From JBEVNX01 sp040507895 (GTDB taxonomy: Bacteria > Desulfobacterota > Binatia > JACPRU01), in the NCBI GenBank assembly GCA_040507895.1, contig JBEVNX010000180.1, positions 1 through 9,670 on the forward strand: DNA of 9,670 bases, written 5' to 3'. This document shows, in pieces, positions 1 to 7,455 of the stretch. Each line of letters starts with the position of its first letter. Position 1 is the first letter of the stretch. The notes under the pieces were generated by a model that ran no database searches, was not told the origin of the DNA, and saw nothing but the letters and a program-made list of their open reading frames with translations. The translations under genes were made by a program, and so were the position numbers.

Positions 1-62
1 AGCGCGAGGCCCACTCCGACCGCGACGCCCGACGACATCACCATCACGAGTGGCTTTTTCAT
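1..62 (-). CDS. 5' end of an exported protein of unknown function (runs off left edge)
   Basis: Only the first 20 codons are present, read leftward from an ATG at 62-60. The peptide begins MKKPLVMVMSSGVAVGVGLA: two lysines followed by a hydrophobic Val/Gly/Ala stretch, which is the shape of an N-terminal signal peptide or membrane anchor. The start is well supported. A strong ribosome binding site (GGAGGGG, 67-73) lies inside the end of the upstream lipoprotein gene, and that gene's TGA stop ends one base before this ATG, so the two genes are almost certainly co-translated. Nothing can be said about the mature protein. It is probably another envelope component of the same operon. Confidence 0.7.
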   Translation of the reverse strand, partial: MKKPLVMVMSSGVAVGVGLA

Positions 63-63
63 G

Positions 64-711
64 TCACCCCTCCGTCCCCGTCCCAGTTCCACCCTCGAGC
101 GATTCCCCTGGCGTAGGCGTCGGGTTGGCGCAGCCACCCGACAAGGCTGTGAACACGACTTGATACGTTGATCGGTTCGTCCGGAAGTCGTCGCTGTTGT
201 CCGCCGTGCCGACCGCGGTGGCAGAGGCCACGAGAGAGAAGGGAAGATCGGGCAGCCGACTCGAGTTGTCGTTGATGAATTTCATGATCGCTGGGCCGAC
301 GATCGCGATCTGCGAGAAGGCTCGGTTCGAGTTGGGCTCCGCGCCGCTCACAGGGCCCAATCGCACCGAGAGGGCGAACACGTCGTTCGGGATCGCCAGG
401 TTCGATCCGTTGATGAAATACGAAAGATCGACGTGGTCCACGTTGACGCCTTGCAGCATGGAGTTCTCGAGCCCAAGGAAGCCGCCGTCCAGGCTGCCGT
501 CGCCATTCAGGTCGTTGGGAATGATCGTGGTATCGCGAAGCGACGCACAGCGGCCGGCATCCCCTGCGCTCCCTGTCGCATCCGCGAAGAATCCTAGGGA
601 GCGGAGCGAGACTCCCTGATCGTTGGAGCCCCCTCCGCATCCACTCCACGTCGCGAGAGCGACGATCGATGCGAATATGGCGATGCTCCCGAAGATCCTA
701 CCCGTGCCCAT
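64..711 (-). CDS. small lipoprotein-like exported protein with an EF-hand-like loop
   Basis: A 215-aa protein of no family I recognise. Residues 1-24 are a hydrophobic export signal ending at Cys25 and followed by Gly-Gly-Gly, the usual look of a lipoprotein. The residues before the Cys (Trp-Ser-Gly) fit the lipobox only partly. Residues 67-75 read DLNGDGSLD, with oxygen-bearing side chains at 67, 69, 71, 73 and 75, like a dockerin or EF-hand calcium loop, but position 12 of the loop is Phe78 rather than an acidic residue. Two further cysteines (55, 194) could pair. The C-terminus is a Pro/Thr linker and Gly/Thr/Glu-rich tail. The start has a strong ribosome binding site (AGGAGG, 719-724, seven bases upstream). 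It follows the kinase gene by 73 bp and precedes the next gene by one base. Function is unknown. A periplasmic or surface lipoprotein is inferred. Confidence 0.8.
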   Translation of the reverse strand: MGTGRIFGSIAIFASIVALATWSGCGGGSNDQGVSLRSLGFFADATGSAGDAGRCASLRDTTIIPNDLNGDGSLDGGFLGLENSMLQGVNVDHVDLSYFINGSNLAIPNDVFALSVRLGPVSGAEPNSNRAFSQIAIVGPAIMKFINDNSSRLPDLPFSLVASATAVGTADNSDDFRTNRSTYQVVFTALSGGCANPTPTPGESLEGGTGTGTEG

Positions 712-743
712 TAGTCTTCCTCCTTCTCCTTCGGGTCGAGCGC

Positions 744-773
744 ACTCTACGGGGTTTTCCGCCGATCAGTCAA
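744..773 (-). promoter_or_regulatory. candidate sigma70-type promoter for the lipoprotein gene
   Basis: On the minus strand TTGACT (773-768, five of six matches to the -35 consensus) is followed after 18 bases by TAGAGT (749-744, four of six matches to the -10). This would start transcription near 737, giving a leader of about 25 bases that contains the AGGAGG ribosome binding site. It lies in the widest gap inside the gene block. Matches of this quality occur by chance, so it is only a candidate. Confidence 0.35.
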
Positions 774-784
774 GGATTCCGGGG

Positions 785-2548
785 TCAGTGGCCCTCCGAC
801 GCTTGGGGTCCGAACGTGAACCGCACTTCCTGAAGCTCGCCGTCCTTGAGATTCACGCCGAGCGTCTGCGGCTCGAAGCCGTCGAGCTCGCCGGTCACCT
901 CGTAGTGTCCGTCCGGGAGCTGGCTGAGGGTCAAGGGCGTGCGACCCTTGGGGACGCCGTTCAACTTGACGTCGACTCCGTCCGGCTGGGAAAGCACACG
1001 GAGCGAGTTCACCATGATCGGCAGCGAAACCTTCATGGTGTAGTCGGCGTCCGCTTCGAGCTCCGCCGTTTGCCGGTAGGACGAACGACCTTCCTTGCGC
1101 ACCTCGAAGCGGTAGCTGCCCGGGTCTAGGTCTGAGATGCGCAGCGGCGTGCGACCCTTGACGGAGCCGTCGACGAGCACCTCGGCGCCGGGCGGCTCGG
1201 AGATCACGTCGATGGTCGGGTTCTTCGCCCGCGGGGGCGGCACGATGACCGGCGTCGGCTCGACGCGCGCCGCCACCGCGATCGTGGGTCTCGCGACCAC
1301 CGCCGGCGCCGTCGGCTTCGGCCGCTCGACCGTGCGCTCGGCACGCGGCGGCTCCGTCGGCCTCTCGGTCGGGCGCGCGGTCGGCACCGGCGTCGGTGGC
1401 CGCTCCGTGGGCGCCGCGGTGGAAACGGCCGTCGGCGCAAGCGCGGGAGCTTCCGTTGGTGGCGCGGAGGTCGCCATCGCGATCGGCGCCTCCGCTTGCG
1501 AAAGCAGCGCGGCGTCGCGCTCCGCGCTGCGCAGATGAAACACCACCGCTAGCACGCCGACGAGCAGCACGACCACCGCCGACACCGGGCCCAAGCTGGA
1601 GCGTTGGCGGCCCGAGCGCTCGCGCGGAGGCGGCGCGAGATCGCGGATGCCCTCGAACGCGCCGGCATCCAACGAGTCTTCCGGATTCTTGAGAACCTCG
1701 CGGTGCTCGACAGGCACTCGGGGCGCGGCGCGGGGCGTCAGCGCTTCGGCGAGCTCCTTGGCGAACGTGACGACGTCGGGAGTGCGAGCGTTCGGGTTCT
1801 TGGCGAGCGAGCGGGCGAGCACGCCGTCGACGGCCGCGGGCAAACTCGCATCGATCGCCGTCGGCGGCTCGGGCTCGACGTTCATGATCTGGAACATCAC
1901 CGCCGTCCAGCCCTCGCCGACGAAGGGCTGGCGGCCGGTTACCAGCTCGTAGGCGAGGATTCCCAGCGCGAACACGTCGCTGCGGGCGTCAACGCCGTGG
2001 CCCTCGATCTGTTCGGGCGCCATGTAGCTCGGCGTTCCGACGGCAGCCGTCAACGCGGTCGCGCTTGCCGACGACATCAGCTTGGCGACGCCGAAGTCGG
2101 CGATCTTCGGCTCCATGCCGCCCGCGAGCAGGATGTTCGCCGGTTTCAGATCGCGGTGCACCACGCCCCGCGCGTGCGTGTATGCCAGCCCGTCGGCGAT
2201 CTTCTGGACGATGTACAGCGCCCGGTCGAGCGGCAAGCGGTTGTGCCGAGCGAGCTCGTCCGCAAGCGTGGGGCCTTCGACGAACTCCATGGCGAGATAC
2301 GGCACCGACTGCTCGAGGCCGCCGTCGTAGACGACGACGATGTTCGGGTGATTGAGCTTGCTGGCGGTGCGCACTTCGCGCTCGAAACGTCGCTTGACGT
2401 CTTCGGTGATCGGCACGTCCTGCCGATACGTCTTCACCGCCACGATGCGATCGAGGAACGAATCGTGCGCCTTGTAGACGACACCCATCGCTCCGTGCCC
2501 GAGGACGTCGAGAAGCTCGTAACGCCCGAGGCGCCGAGACTCGCTCAT
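785..2548 (-). CDS. transmembrane Ser/Thr protein kinase with two C-terminal PEGA domains
   Basis: A 587-aa Hanks-type kinase. The N-terminal catalytic domain (about 10-270) has all key parts: glycine loop GHGAMG (17-22), VAVK lysine 39, helix-C Glu58, HRD with catalytic Asp133, Lys135 and Asn138, DFG (151-153), APE (177-179), Asp191 and Arg255. It should therefore be active. One hydrophobic span follows (about 319-338), then a Pro/Thr/Ala-rich linker (about 354-440) and two PEGA repeats (about 445-508 and 514-577), each with a Pro-x-Gly and a KGRTPL core. The expected topology is kinase in the cytoplasm and PEGA in the periplasm. The ATG at 2548 overlaps the permease stop by four bases (ATGA) and starts a canonical kinase N-terminus. 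The reading frame stays open upstream but is the permease region out of frame. Probably phosphorylates a component or regulator of the envelope module. The target is unknown. Confidence 0.95.
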   Translation of the reverse strand: MSESRRLGRYELLDVLGHGAMGVVYKAHDSFLDRIVAVKTYRQDVPITEDVKRRFEREVRTASKLNHPNIVVVYDGGLEQSVPYLAMEFVEGPTLADELARHNRLPLDRALYIVQKIADGLAYTHARGVVHRDLKPANILLAGGMEPKIADFGVAKLMSSASATALTAAVGTPSYMAPEQIEGHGVDARSDVFALGILAYELVTGRQPFVGEGWTAVMFQIMNVEPEPPTAIDASLPAAVDGVLARSLAKNPNARTPDVVTFAKELAEALTPRAAPRVPVEHREVLKNPEDSLDAGAFEGIRDLAPPPRERSGRQRSSLGPVSAVVVLLVGVLAVVFHLRSAERDAALLSQAEAPIAMATSAPPTEAPALAPTAVSTAAPTERPPTPVPTARPTERPTEPPRAERTVERPKPTAPAVVARPTIAVAARVEPTPVIVPPPRAKNPTIDVISEPPGAEVLVDGSVKGRTPLRISDLDPGSYRFEVRKEGRSSYRQTAELEADADYTMKVSLPIMVNSLRVLSQPDGVDVKLNGVPKGRTPLTLSQLPDGHYEVTGELDGFEPQTLGVNLKDGELQEVRFTFGPQASEGH

Positions 2549-3753
2549 CGCTCGAATCTCAACCCGGCGACTGGATCGAGCGCGGCGGCGTAGGCCGCCG
2601 GGTAGAGCGTCGCAGCCGCGGCGACCCCAAGGGCGGCCGCGATACTCGCCAAGGCAGCGAGCGGCGACAACATCCACGGCCAGCCGTTCGCCCAGGCGGC
2701 GATGCCGGAGCCCGCGACTCCGACCACGACACCCGCGGCCGCACCGGCCGCCGCCACGACGATGCCCTCGAACAGAAACTGCGCGAGCACCTCGCCGCGG
2801 CGCGCGCCGACGGCCCGACGGATGGCAATTTCGCGGCTGCGGTCGCGCACGTTCTGCCACGAGACAGTCGTCATCCCGACGGCGCCGAGTAGAAACGCGG
2901 CGCAGCAGACGAGCAGCAGCAGTCGGTTCAGCAGGCCGCGCGTCGCGCGATGCTCTGCGACCAAGCGCGCGGCGGTGTTCACCTCGAAGTGCTGCCGACC
3001 GTCGTGCCGCCGCTCGAGTGCGCGCTCGATCACCGGCGCCGCCGAGTCCGCCTCGACGCTCGGAGCGAGCGCGAGCCAGGCCTCCGCCAACCCTTGCCGT
3101 CGAAACGCGTCGGGCGCGAAGGTGTGGGTGATCGGCAGGTACACCTCTCGTTCCGGGTTCGCCTGCTCGCCAGATGAATCCGGTGCACCCGAGACCTCCG
3201 TCGTGAGCACGCCGACCACCCGGTACCAGTTTCCGCCGATCTTGACGAGAGCGCCGTAAGCTTCGCCGCCGCGCACGAGCCGTCGCGCCGCCGCCGCACC
3301 GAGGACGCACACACGATCGCCGCGGGCGACCTCCCGCGCGGTGAACGACCGCCCACGGGCGAAGCGAAGGCGGCGGAGGTGAAAGAATTCCGGTGTGGTA
3401 CCCACCGCGCGCACGGATACACGCTCGGTCGGCAGCAGGACGCTCGACGCGATGGCGCGCACCGGCGCAGCTTCGCGCACGAATCGAAGCGAGCGTCGGA
3501 GATCCTCCACGTCGCCGTAGGTCAGCGCCGGAGGATCGGTACGGCGAGCTTCGCCGACCGGACGAATCGCGACGAGATCGATGCCGAGTTCCCCCAGACG
3601 GCGAAGAATCTCGGCGCGCGCCCCTCCGGTGATCGCGAACAGAGCGATCGCCGCCGCGGTTCCGGCGGCGAAGCCGACGGCGGTGAGGAGTGAGCGGACG
3701 CGATAGAGCCGCACGCCCCGCACCGCATCTTCGATGACGTCGCCGACCCTCAC
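2545..3753 (-). CDS. MacB/FtsX-type ABC transporter permease
   Basis: A 402-aa inner-membrane permease. It has one N-terminal span (about 21-42), a large periplasmic region of MacB core type (about 45-270), and three C-terminal spans (about 275-297, 329-352, 364-385). The stretch REIAIRRAVGARRGEVLAQF (307-326) is the hallmark cytoplasmic loop of MacB/FtsX permeases. The chosen start is the GTG at 3753: it forms a GTGA overlap with the ATPase stop and begins MRVGDVIEDAV, as expected just before the first span. An upstream ATG at 3795 would add 14 Arg-rich residues read from inside the ATPase gene and is less likely. The stop overlaps the kinase start. In this family the permease transmits ATP hydrolysis to the periplasmic side and pushes substrate through the adaptor and TolC ('mechanotransmission'). 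The substrate here is unknown. Confidence 0.92.
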   Translation of the reverse strand: MRVGDVIEDAVRGVRLYRVRSLLTAVGFAAGTAAAIALFAITGGARAEILRRLGELGIDLVAIRPVGEARRTDPPALTYGDVEDLRRSLRFVREAAPVRAIASSVLLPTERVSVRAVGTTPEFFHLRRLRFARGRSFTAREVARGDRVCVLGAAAARRLVRGGEAYGALVKIGGNWYRVVGVLTTEVSGAPDSSGEQANPEREVYLPITHTFAPDAFRRQGLAEAWLALAPSVEADSAAPVIERALERRHDGRQHFEVNTAARLVAEHRATRGLLNRLLLLVCCAAFLLGAVGMTTVSWQNVRDRSREIAIRRAVGARRGEVLAQFLFEGIVVAAAGAAAGVVVGVAGSGIAAWANGWPWMLSPLAALASIAAALGVAAAATLYPAAYAAALDPVAGLRFER

Positions 3754-4445
3754 GCCCCGTCCTGCGCGGCGGCGACGGGGCGAAGCGTGCCACACCGCAT
3801 CTCATAGCGGCGCCTCGCGCTCGCAGCCACGCGAGGATTGTGCGTCACCACCACGACCGTGGTTCCCGTGCGATGCACGTTCTCGAAGATCTCGAGAATG
3901 GTCTGCGTCGCGGCTGCGTCGAGATTGCCGGTCGGCTCGTCGGCGAGCAGCACGTCGGGCTCGGCGACGACCGCTCGAGCGATCGCGGCCCGCTGCTGCT
4001 CGCCCCCCGAGAGCTCGTCGGGCAGGTGCGACAGACGCGCGGCGAGGCCGACGCGCTCGAGCGCGGCGCACGCGCTCGCGCGGCGCGCCCGCGATTCCAC
4101 GCCACGATAGACGAGCGGAAGCTCTACGTTTTCGACGACGGTCAGGTGCGACACCAGCTGAAACGATTGGAACACCAGGCCGATGCGCCGATTTCGCAGC
4201 CGCGCGCGCTCGGTGTCGGCGAGCCGAGCGACGTCTGCGCCGGCAAGCTCGTAGCGACCGGCCGTCGGCGTGTCGAGCAACGCGAGGACGTGAAGCAACG
4301 TCGACTTTCCCGATCCAGAAGGGCCGGTCACGGAGACGAACTCGCCGCATTCGATGTGGAGCGTCACGTCATCGAGCGCGTGCACCGGGCGCGAGCCTCG
4401 AGCGTAGACCCGAGAGACGCCGGCCAGCGACAGAAGCGGCATCAT
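3750..4445 (-). CDS. ABC transporter ATP-binding protein, MacB/LolD family
   Basis: A 231-aa cytoplasmic ATPase, normal length for the family. Walker A GPSGSGKST (41-49), Q-loop Gln93, signature LSGGEQQR (145-152), Walker B VLLADE (165-170) followed by PTGNLD, and switch His202 are all present, so it should hydrolyse ATP. The LSGGEQQR and ADEPTGNLD forms are typical of the MacB/LolD/FtsE group, which pairs with FtsX-type permeases. That partner is the next gene, overlapping this one by four bases. In Escherichia coli MacB the ATPase and permease are one chain; here they are split. Two adjacent ATGs (4445 and 4442) could start translation and no good ribosome binding site precedes either. The gene lies 19 bp after the adaptor gene, so coupling to it is likely. 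Confidence 0.95.
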   Translation of the reverse strand: MMPLLSLAGVSRVYARGSRPVHALDDVTLHIECGEFVSVTGPSGSGKSTLLHVLALLDTPTAGRYELAGADVARLADTERARLRNRRIGLVFQSFQLVSHLTVVENVELPLVYRGVESRARRASACAALERVGLAARLSHLPDELSGGEQQRAAIARAVVAEPDVLLADEPTGNLDAAATQTILEIFENVHRTGTTVVVVTHNPRVAASARRRYEMRCGTLRPVAAAQDGA

Positions 4446-4464
4446 GTCGCGCCGTGAGCGTCCA

Positions 4465-5937
4465 CTATGCGCTCGGCGAAGGCGCGTCGCGCCGCCGCAC
4501 TCCGGAGCTCGGCACCACGAGGAGCACCTCGTCCCCCGCGGCGAGACCCTCCCTCACCTGCGCGTGAGTCTCGTTGGCGACGCCGAGCGTGACCGGTTGC
4601 TCCCAGACCTCGCCGCCCCGCCGCACGTAGCAGCAGCTACGACCCGCGCAGGAGAAGACCGCATCGATCGGGGCTACGATCACGCCGCGCGCCTCGTCGA
4701 GCAGCAAAGAGACGCGCACGGACATGCCCGGACGCAGTCGCGCATCGCTGTGGTCGACGAGCAGTCGCACGGAGAAGAACTTCCAGGGCGAGTCGGTGCC
4801 CGCCTCGGCGAGACTACCGATGAAATCGATTCGCCCGTTCATCACGAGGTCGGGATACGCTTCGAGGTCGAGGCGGGCGAGCAGTCCCTCCCGGATGCGA
4901 TGGAGATCGGTCTCACGAATTCGCGTCAGCACCACCAACTGCGAGAGATCGGGAATCGTGGCGATGGGCTGTCCGCTCCACATCGAATCGCCGACCTGAG
5001 GCTTGCGCCGCCCGCTGTCGAGCGGGATGTCCTGCAGAACCACGAAGCCGGCGAGCGGCGCGCGCAGCGTGGTCTTGCGGAGCTCGTCCTCGGCGCGCGC
5101 GAGCGCCTGGCGGGCGCTCTCGACTTTGCGAGCCGCGGCTTGGACGGCCGCGTCGTAGAATTCGTGCGAGTGGTAGAGGATGGCTTCGGCGCGCGTCACC
5201 TCGTCCTTCGCTTCGCCGACCTCGCTCTTCGCACGCTCCAGGTCGCGGGGAAAGATCACTTCGCGGGCCGCCCTCAGGCGGTCGCGCTGGAGTCCGCTCA
5301 TACGCTCGACGTCCGCGACTTTGGAGCGCTGCCGAGTGAGCTCGCCCTCGCTGACGAAGCCCTTGGCGTACATCTGCTCCATGTCGCCGAGATCGCGCCG
5401 CGCACGCTCCAGCTCGCTGCCGCTGTCGGCCGCGCGCACTTCCGCTTCTCGGACGCCGAGCGCGCCGTTGCCCTTCTCGTAGGACTCGAGGTTCAGACTG
5501 GCGATCTTCGCCGCGTGGCGCGCCGATTCGAGCGCTTGGTCGGCCTTGGTGATTTGCAGCTTGCGCTCCTGCTCGGCCCGGCTCGCCGCCGCTTCGGCGT
5601 CGCGAACGTCGGCGGCCGCCTTGTCGCGCTCTTCCTCGAACGGCGTACTATCGAAGGCGACGACGACGTCGCCGGGGTTCACCCAGGTGCCGTCGGCGAG
5701 CAGCGTGACAATCTTCGCGCGATTGCTGCGGATCTCCGACGAGAGCGTCACCGAACGAGCCGCGGCGAGCGTTCCCGGCTCGACGAGCGTGACGGCGACG
5801 TCGCCGCGCGCCGCCAGCGCCGTCGGGACGGGCCGGCCGCTCCTCACCGCGTCGCGTCCGCGTGAAGCGATCGCGAGCGCGATCACGACCGAGCCCGCCG
5901 CAAACAGCGAAATGTTGCGTCTAGTGGTGCTCTCCAT
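4465..5937 (-). CDS. HlyD/MacA-type periplasmic adaptor (membrane fusion protein)
   Basis: A 490-aa adaptor that would join the inner-membrane permease to the TolC-type channel. Residues 8-25 form an N-terminal membrane anchor. A split lipoyl domain follows (about 60-98 and 290-330, second half marked by TLRAPLAGFVVL). Between its halves is a long Glu/Arg/Ala-rich helical hairpin (about 100-288), the coiled coil that docks to TolC. A beta-barrel (about 335-415, with LRPGMSVRV) and a membrane-proximal domain (about 420-475) complete the usual order. Unusual: three cysteines (430, 435, 436) lie at the start of the membrane-proximal domain. The start ATG lies inside the last codons of the TolC gene (17-bp overlap), with only a weak ribosome binding site, implying coupled translation. 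It is longer than typical MacA (about 370 aa), mainly in the hairpin. Confidence 0.93.
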   Translation of the reverse strand: MESTTRRNISLFAAGSVVIALAIASRGRDAVRSGRPVPTALAARGDVAVTLVEPGTLAAARSVTLSSEIRSNRAKIVTLLADGTWVNPGDVVVAFDSTPFEEERDKAAADVRDAEAAASRAEQERKLQITKADQALESARHAAKIASLNLESYEKGNGALGVREAEVRAADSGSELERARRDLGDMEQMYAKGFVSEGELTRQRSKVADVERMSGLQRDRLRAAREVIFPRDLERAKSEVGEAKDEVTRAEAILYHSHEFYDAAVQAAARKVESARQALARAEDELRKTTLRAPLAGFVVLQDIPLDSGRRKPQVGDSMWSGQPIATIPDLSQLVVLTRIRETDLHRIREGLLARLDLEAYPDLVMNGRIDFIGSLAEAGTDSPWKFFSVRLLVDHSDARLRPGMSVRVSLLLDEARGVIVAPIDAVFSCAGRSCCYVRRGGEVWEQPVTLGVANETHAQVREGLAAGDEVLLVVPSSGVRRRDAPSPSA

Positions 5938-7390
5938 CGAGGCGCTCGTCGGCGACGCCGAAAGCCTCCTCGAGCGTGCCGGTCGCGTGGCGGACGGCTG
6001 CGGCGGCGAGGATTTCGTCGATTGCGGCCAGCACCTGTCCGCCGCGTGCTTCGGCGAGCTCGCTCTCGGCCTGCATGAGATCGAAGTTGTCGGTGATGCC
6101 CTTCTCGTAGCGAAAGCGGGCGAGCTCCGTCTGCTTCTTGGCCTGTTCCACGATCTCGCCGGCGAGCGTGCGCGCCGCGCGCGCCCTCTCGAGCTGCCGC
6201 CACGCCTCCCGCACCTGACGGATCGTCTGATCGCGAACGGCGCGCAAGCGGCGCTCGCGACCGCGCAGCGCGAGCTCCGCTTGCGCGGCCGCCACGCGTT
6301 CCTCGGTGCGGTCGAGCGGCGTCGTCGAGGTCACGCCGACGAGCCACTCCGTCCGGTTCAGGTGCGAAGACTCTTCGAAGTCGTCGCCGGTGCCTAGACG
6401 CGCATAAGAGCCGAGCAGGCTGATCGCCGGCCAGATCTTGTAGCGCGCAAGAACAGCCTTGCGCTCCGCGTCGGTGACTTGCTCGCGCGCTTCGGTCACT
6501 TCGACCCGTTTCTCCAGAGCGTCCTCGACGGCTTGCTCCACACGAGCCCCCGGCGGCGGCGCGATACCGATTCCCTCGAGAGGCTTCGCTTCCGGCCGAT
6601 CCGGCGACACGCCGGCGTCGCGCGCATCGATCTCGAACGGCACATCGGCACCGAGGCCGAGCAGACCACGCAGCTGGTCGAGCGCCGACTCATGCTTGGC
6701 CTGCTGCTCGACCAGTGCGTTCTTGAGCCGCGTGGCGTGCAGCTCGGTGCGGAACACGTCCATCTTGGACACCGCACCGATGGTGAGCTTGGCACGACCG
6801 ATCTGATCGAGCTCGGAGACGCGGTCGAGCGAGGTCCCGGCGATCCGCACGAGCGCCTCAGCCCGCACGACGTCGTAGAAGCCGCGCGTCACTTGCAGCG
6901 CGAGGTCTTCGCGGGCGCCGGCGAGCGCGTTCTTGGCGGCCCCGACCCGGCGTTCCGCATCGTCAAGTCGATCGCTGTTCTCGAGGCGCGAGCGTCCTTG
7001 CCAGAGAGGCTGCGTCACCGTGATCCGCGTTTCGCTGAGATAAGGCACGCTCAGTTGCGGCACGGCGGAGTACACGCTCGTGCCACCGGTGAGGTCGATT
7101 TGCGTCCCCGTCGCCATGAGCTTGCGGCTCACGTCGAGATCGTAGTACTGATTGGTGTTGTTGCTCCCCTGGAGACCGCCGCTCACCGAAGGCACGAGCT
7201 TGAAGCGGTACTCCGAGAGCGGCACGTCGCGCGAGAGAACGGCGGATACGGCCGAATCGGCGGCGTCCTGCACGTCCGGATTGTGGGCGATCGCCAAGCG
7301 CACGCACGCGGTGAGATCGAGCGGAGCACCGCGCGCGTTCGTCGCCGCGCCGAGGGAGAGCGCGAGGGCGACGACGAGCGGTCGCTTCAT
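5921..7390 (-). CDS. TolC-family outer-membrane efflux protein
   Basis: A 489-aa outer-membrane channel subunit. A signal peptide spans residues 1 to about 21 (MKRPLVVALALSLG then Ala-rich). The two-fold internal repeat of the OEP family is visible. Each half has long Arg/Glu/Ala helices ending in the family turn: KLTIGAVSKMDVFRTELHAT (201-220) in the first half and RFRYEKGITDNFDLMQAESE (425-444) in the second. Trimers would form the outer-membrane barrel and periplasmic tunnel for the adaptor and pump encoded next. The chosen ATG at 7390 starts a clean signal peptide. The same frame is open further upstream, but that would add about 40 residues ahead of the signal and run into the previous gene. 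No strong ribosome binding site is seen. It lies 65 bp downstream of the CsgG-like gene and overlaps the adaptor gene by 17 bp. Confidence 0.94.
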   Translation of the reverse strand: MKRPLVVALALSLGAATNARGAPLDLTACVRLAIAHNPDVQDAADSAVSAVLSRDVPLSEYRFKLVPSVSGGLQGSNNTNQYYDLDVSRKLMATGTQIDLTGGTSVYSAVPQLSVPYLSETRITVTQPLWQGRSRLENSDRLDDAERRVGAAKNALAGAREDLALQVTRGFYDVVRAEALVRIAGTSLDRVSELDQIGRAKLTIGAVSKMDVFRTELHATRLKNALVEQQAKHESALDQLRGLLGLGADVPFEIDARDAGVSPDRPEAKPLEGIGIAPPPGARVEQAVEDALEKRVEVTEAREQVTDAERKAVLARYKIWPAISLLGSYARLGTGDDFEESSHLNRTEWLVGVTSTTPLDRTEERVAAAQAELALRGRERRLRAVRDQTIRQVREAWRQLERARAARTLAGEIVEQAKKQTELARFRYEKGITDNFDLMQAESELAEARGGQVLAAIDEILAAAAVRHATGTLEEAFGVADERLDGEHH

Positions 7391-7455
7391 GGCGCCGTCA
7401 TGGAGCATGGCAGGTCGATGCGCAAGGTTCAGCCGATGACATCTCGTGAACCCGG

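Noticed and set aside
712..784. Possible terminator between kinase and lipoprotein genes
   Set aside because: There are CCCC/GGGG stretches but no stable hairpin followed by a T run. The sequence fits a promoter better.
2549..3805. Upstream extension of the kinase reading frame (about 419 extra residues)
   Set aside because: It is Arg-rich low-complexity sequence lying wholly over the permease gene, which has real MacB/FtsX motifs. The kinase start at 2548 has canonical N-terminal sequence and an ATGA overlap.
4444..5865. Long plus-strand frame (473 aa) antisense to the adaptor
   Set aside because: It mirrors the codon pattern of the adaptor gene, is His/Arg/Glu-rich without motifs, and has no signal or family likeness. 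Such shadows are expected in GC-rich DNA.
7391..7455. Terminator or riboswitch between the CsgG-like and TolC genes
   Set aside because: Only 65 bp, with no strong hairpin, T run or recognisable RNA motif. Read-through transcription is more likely.
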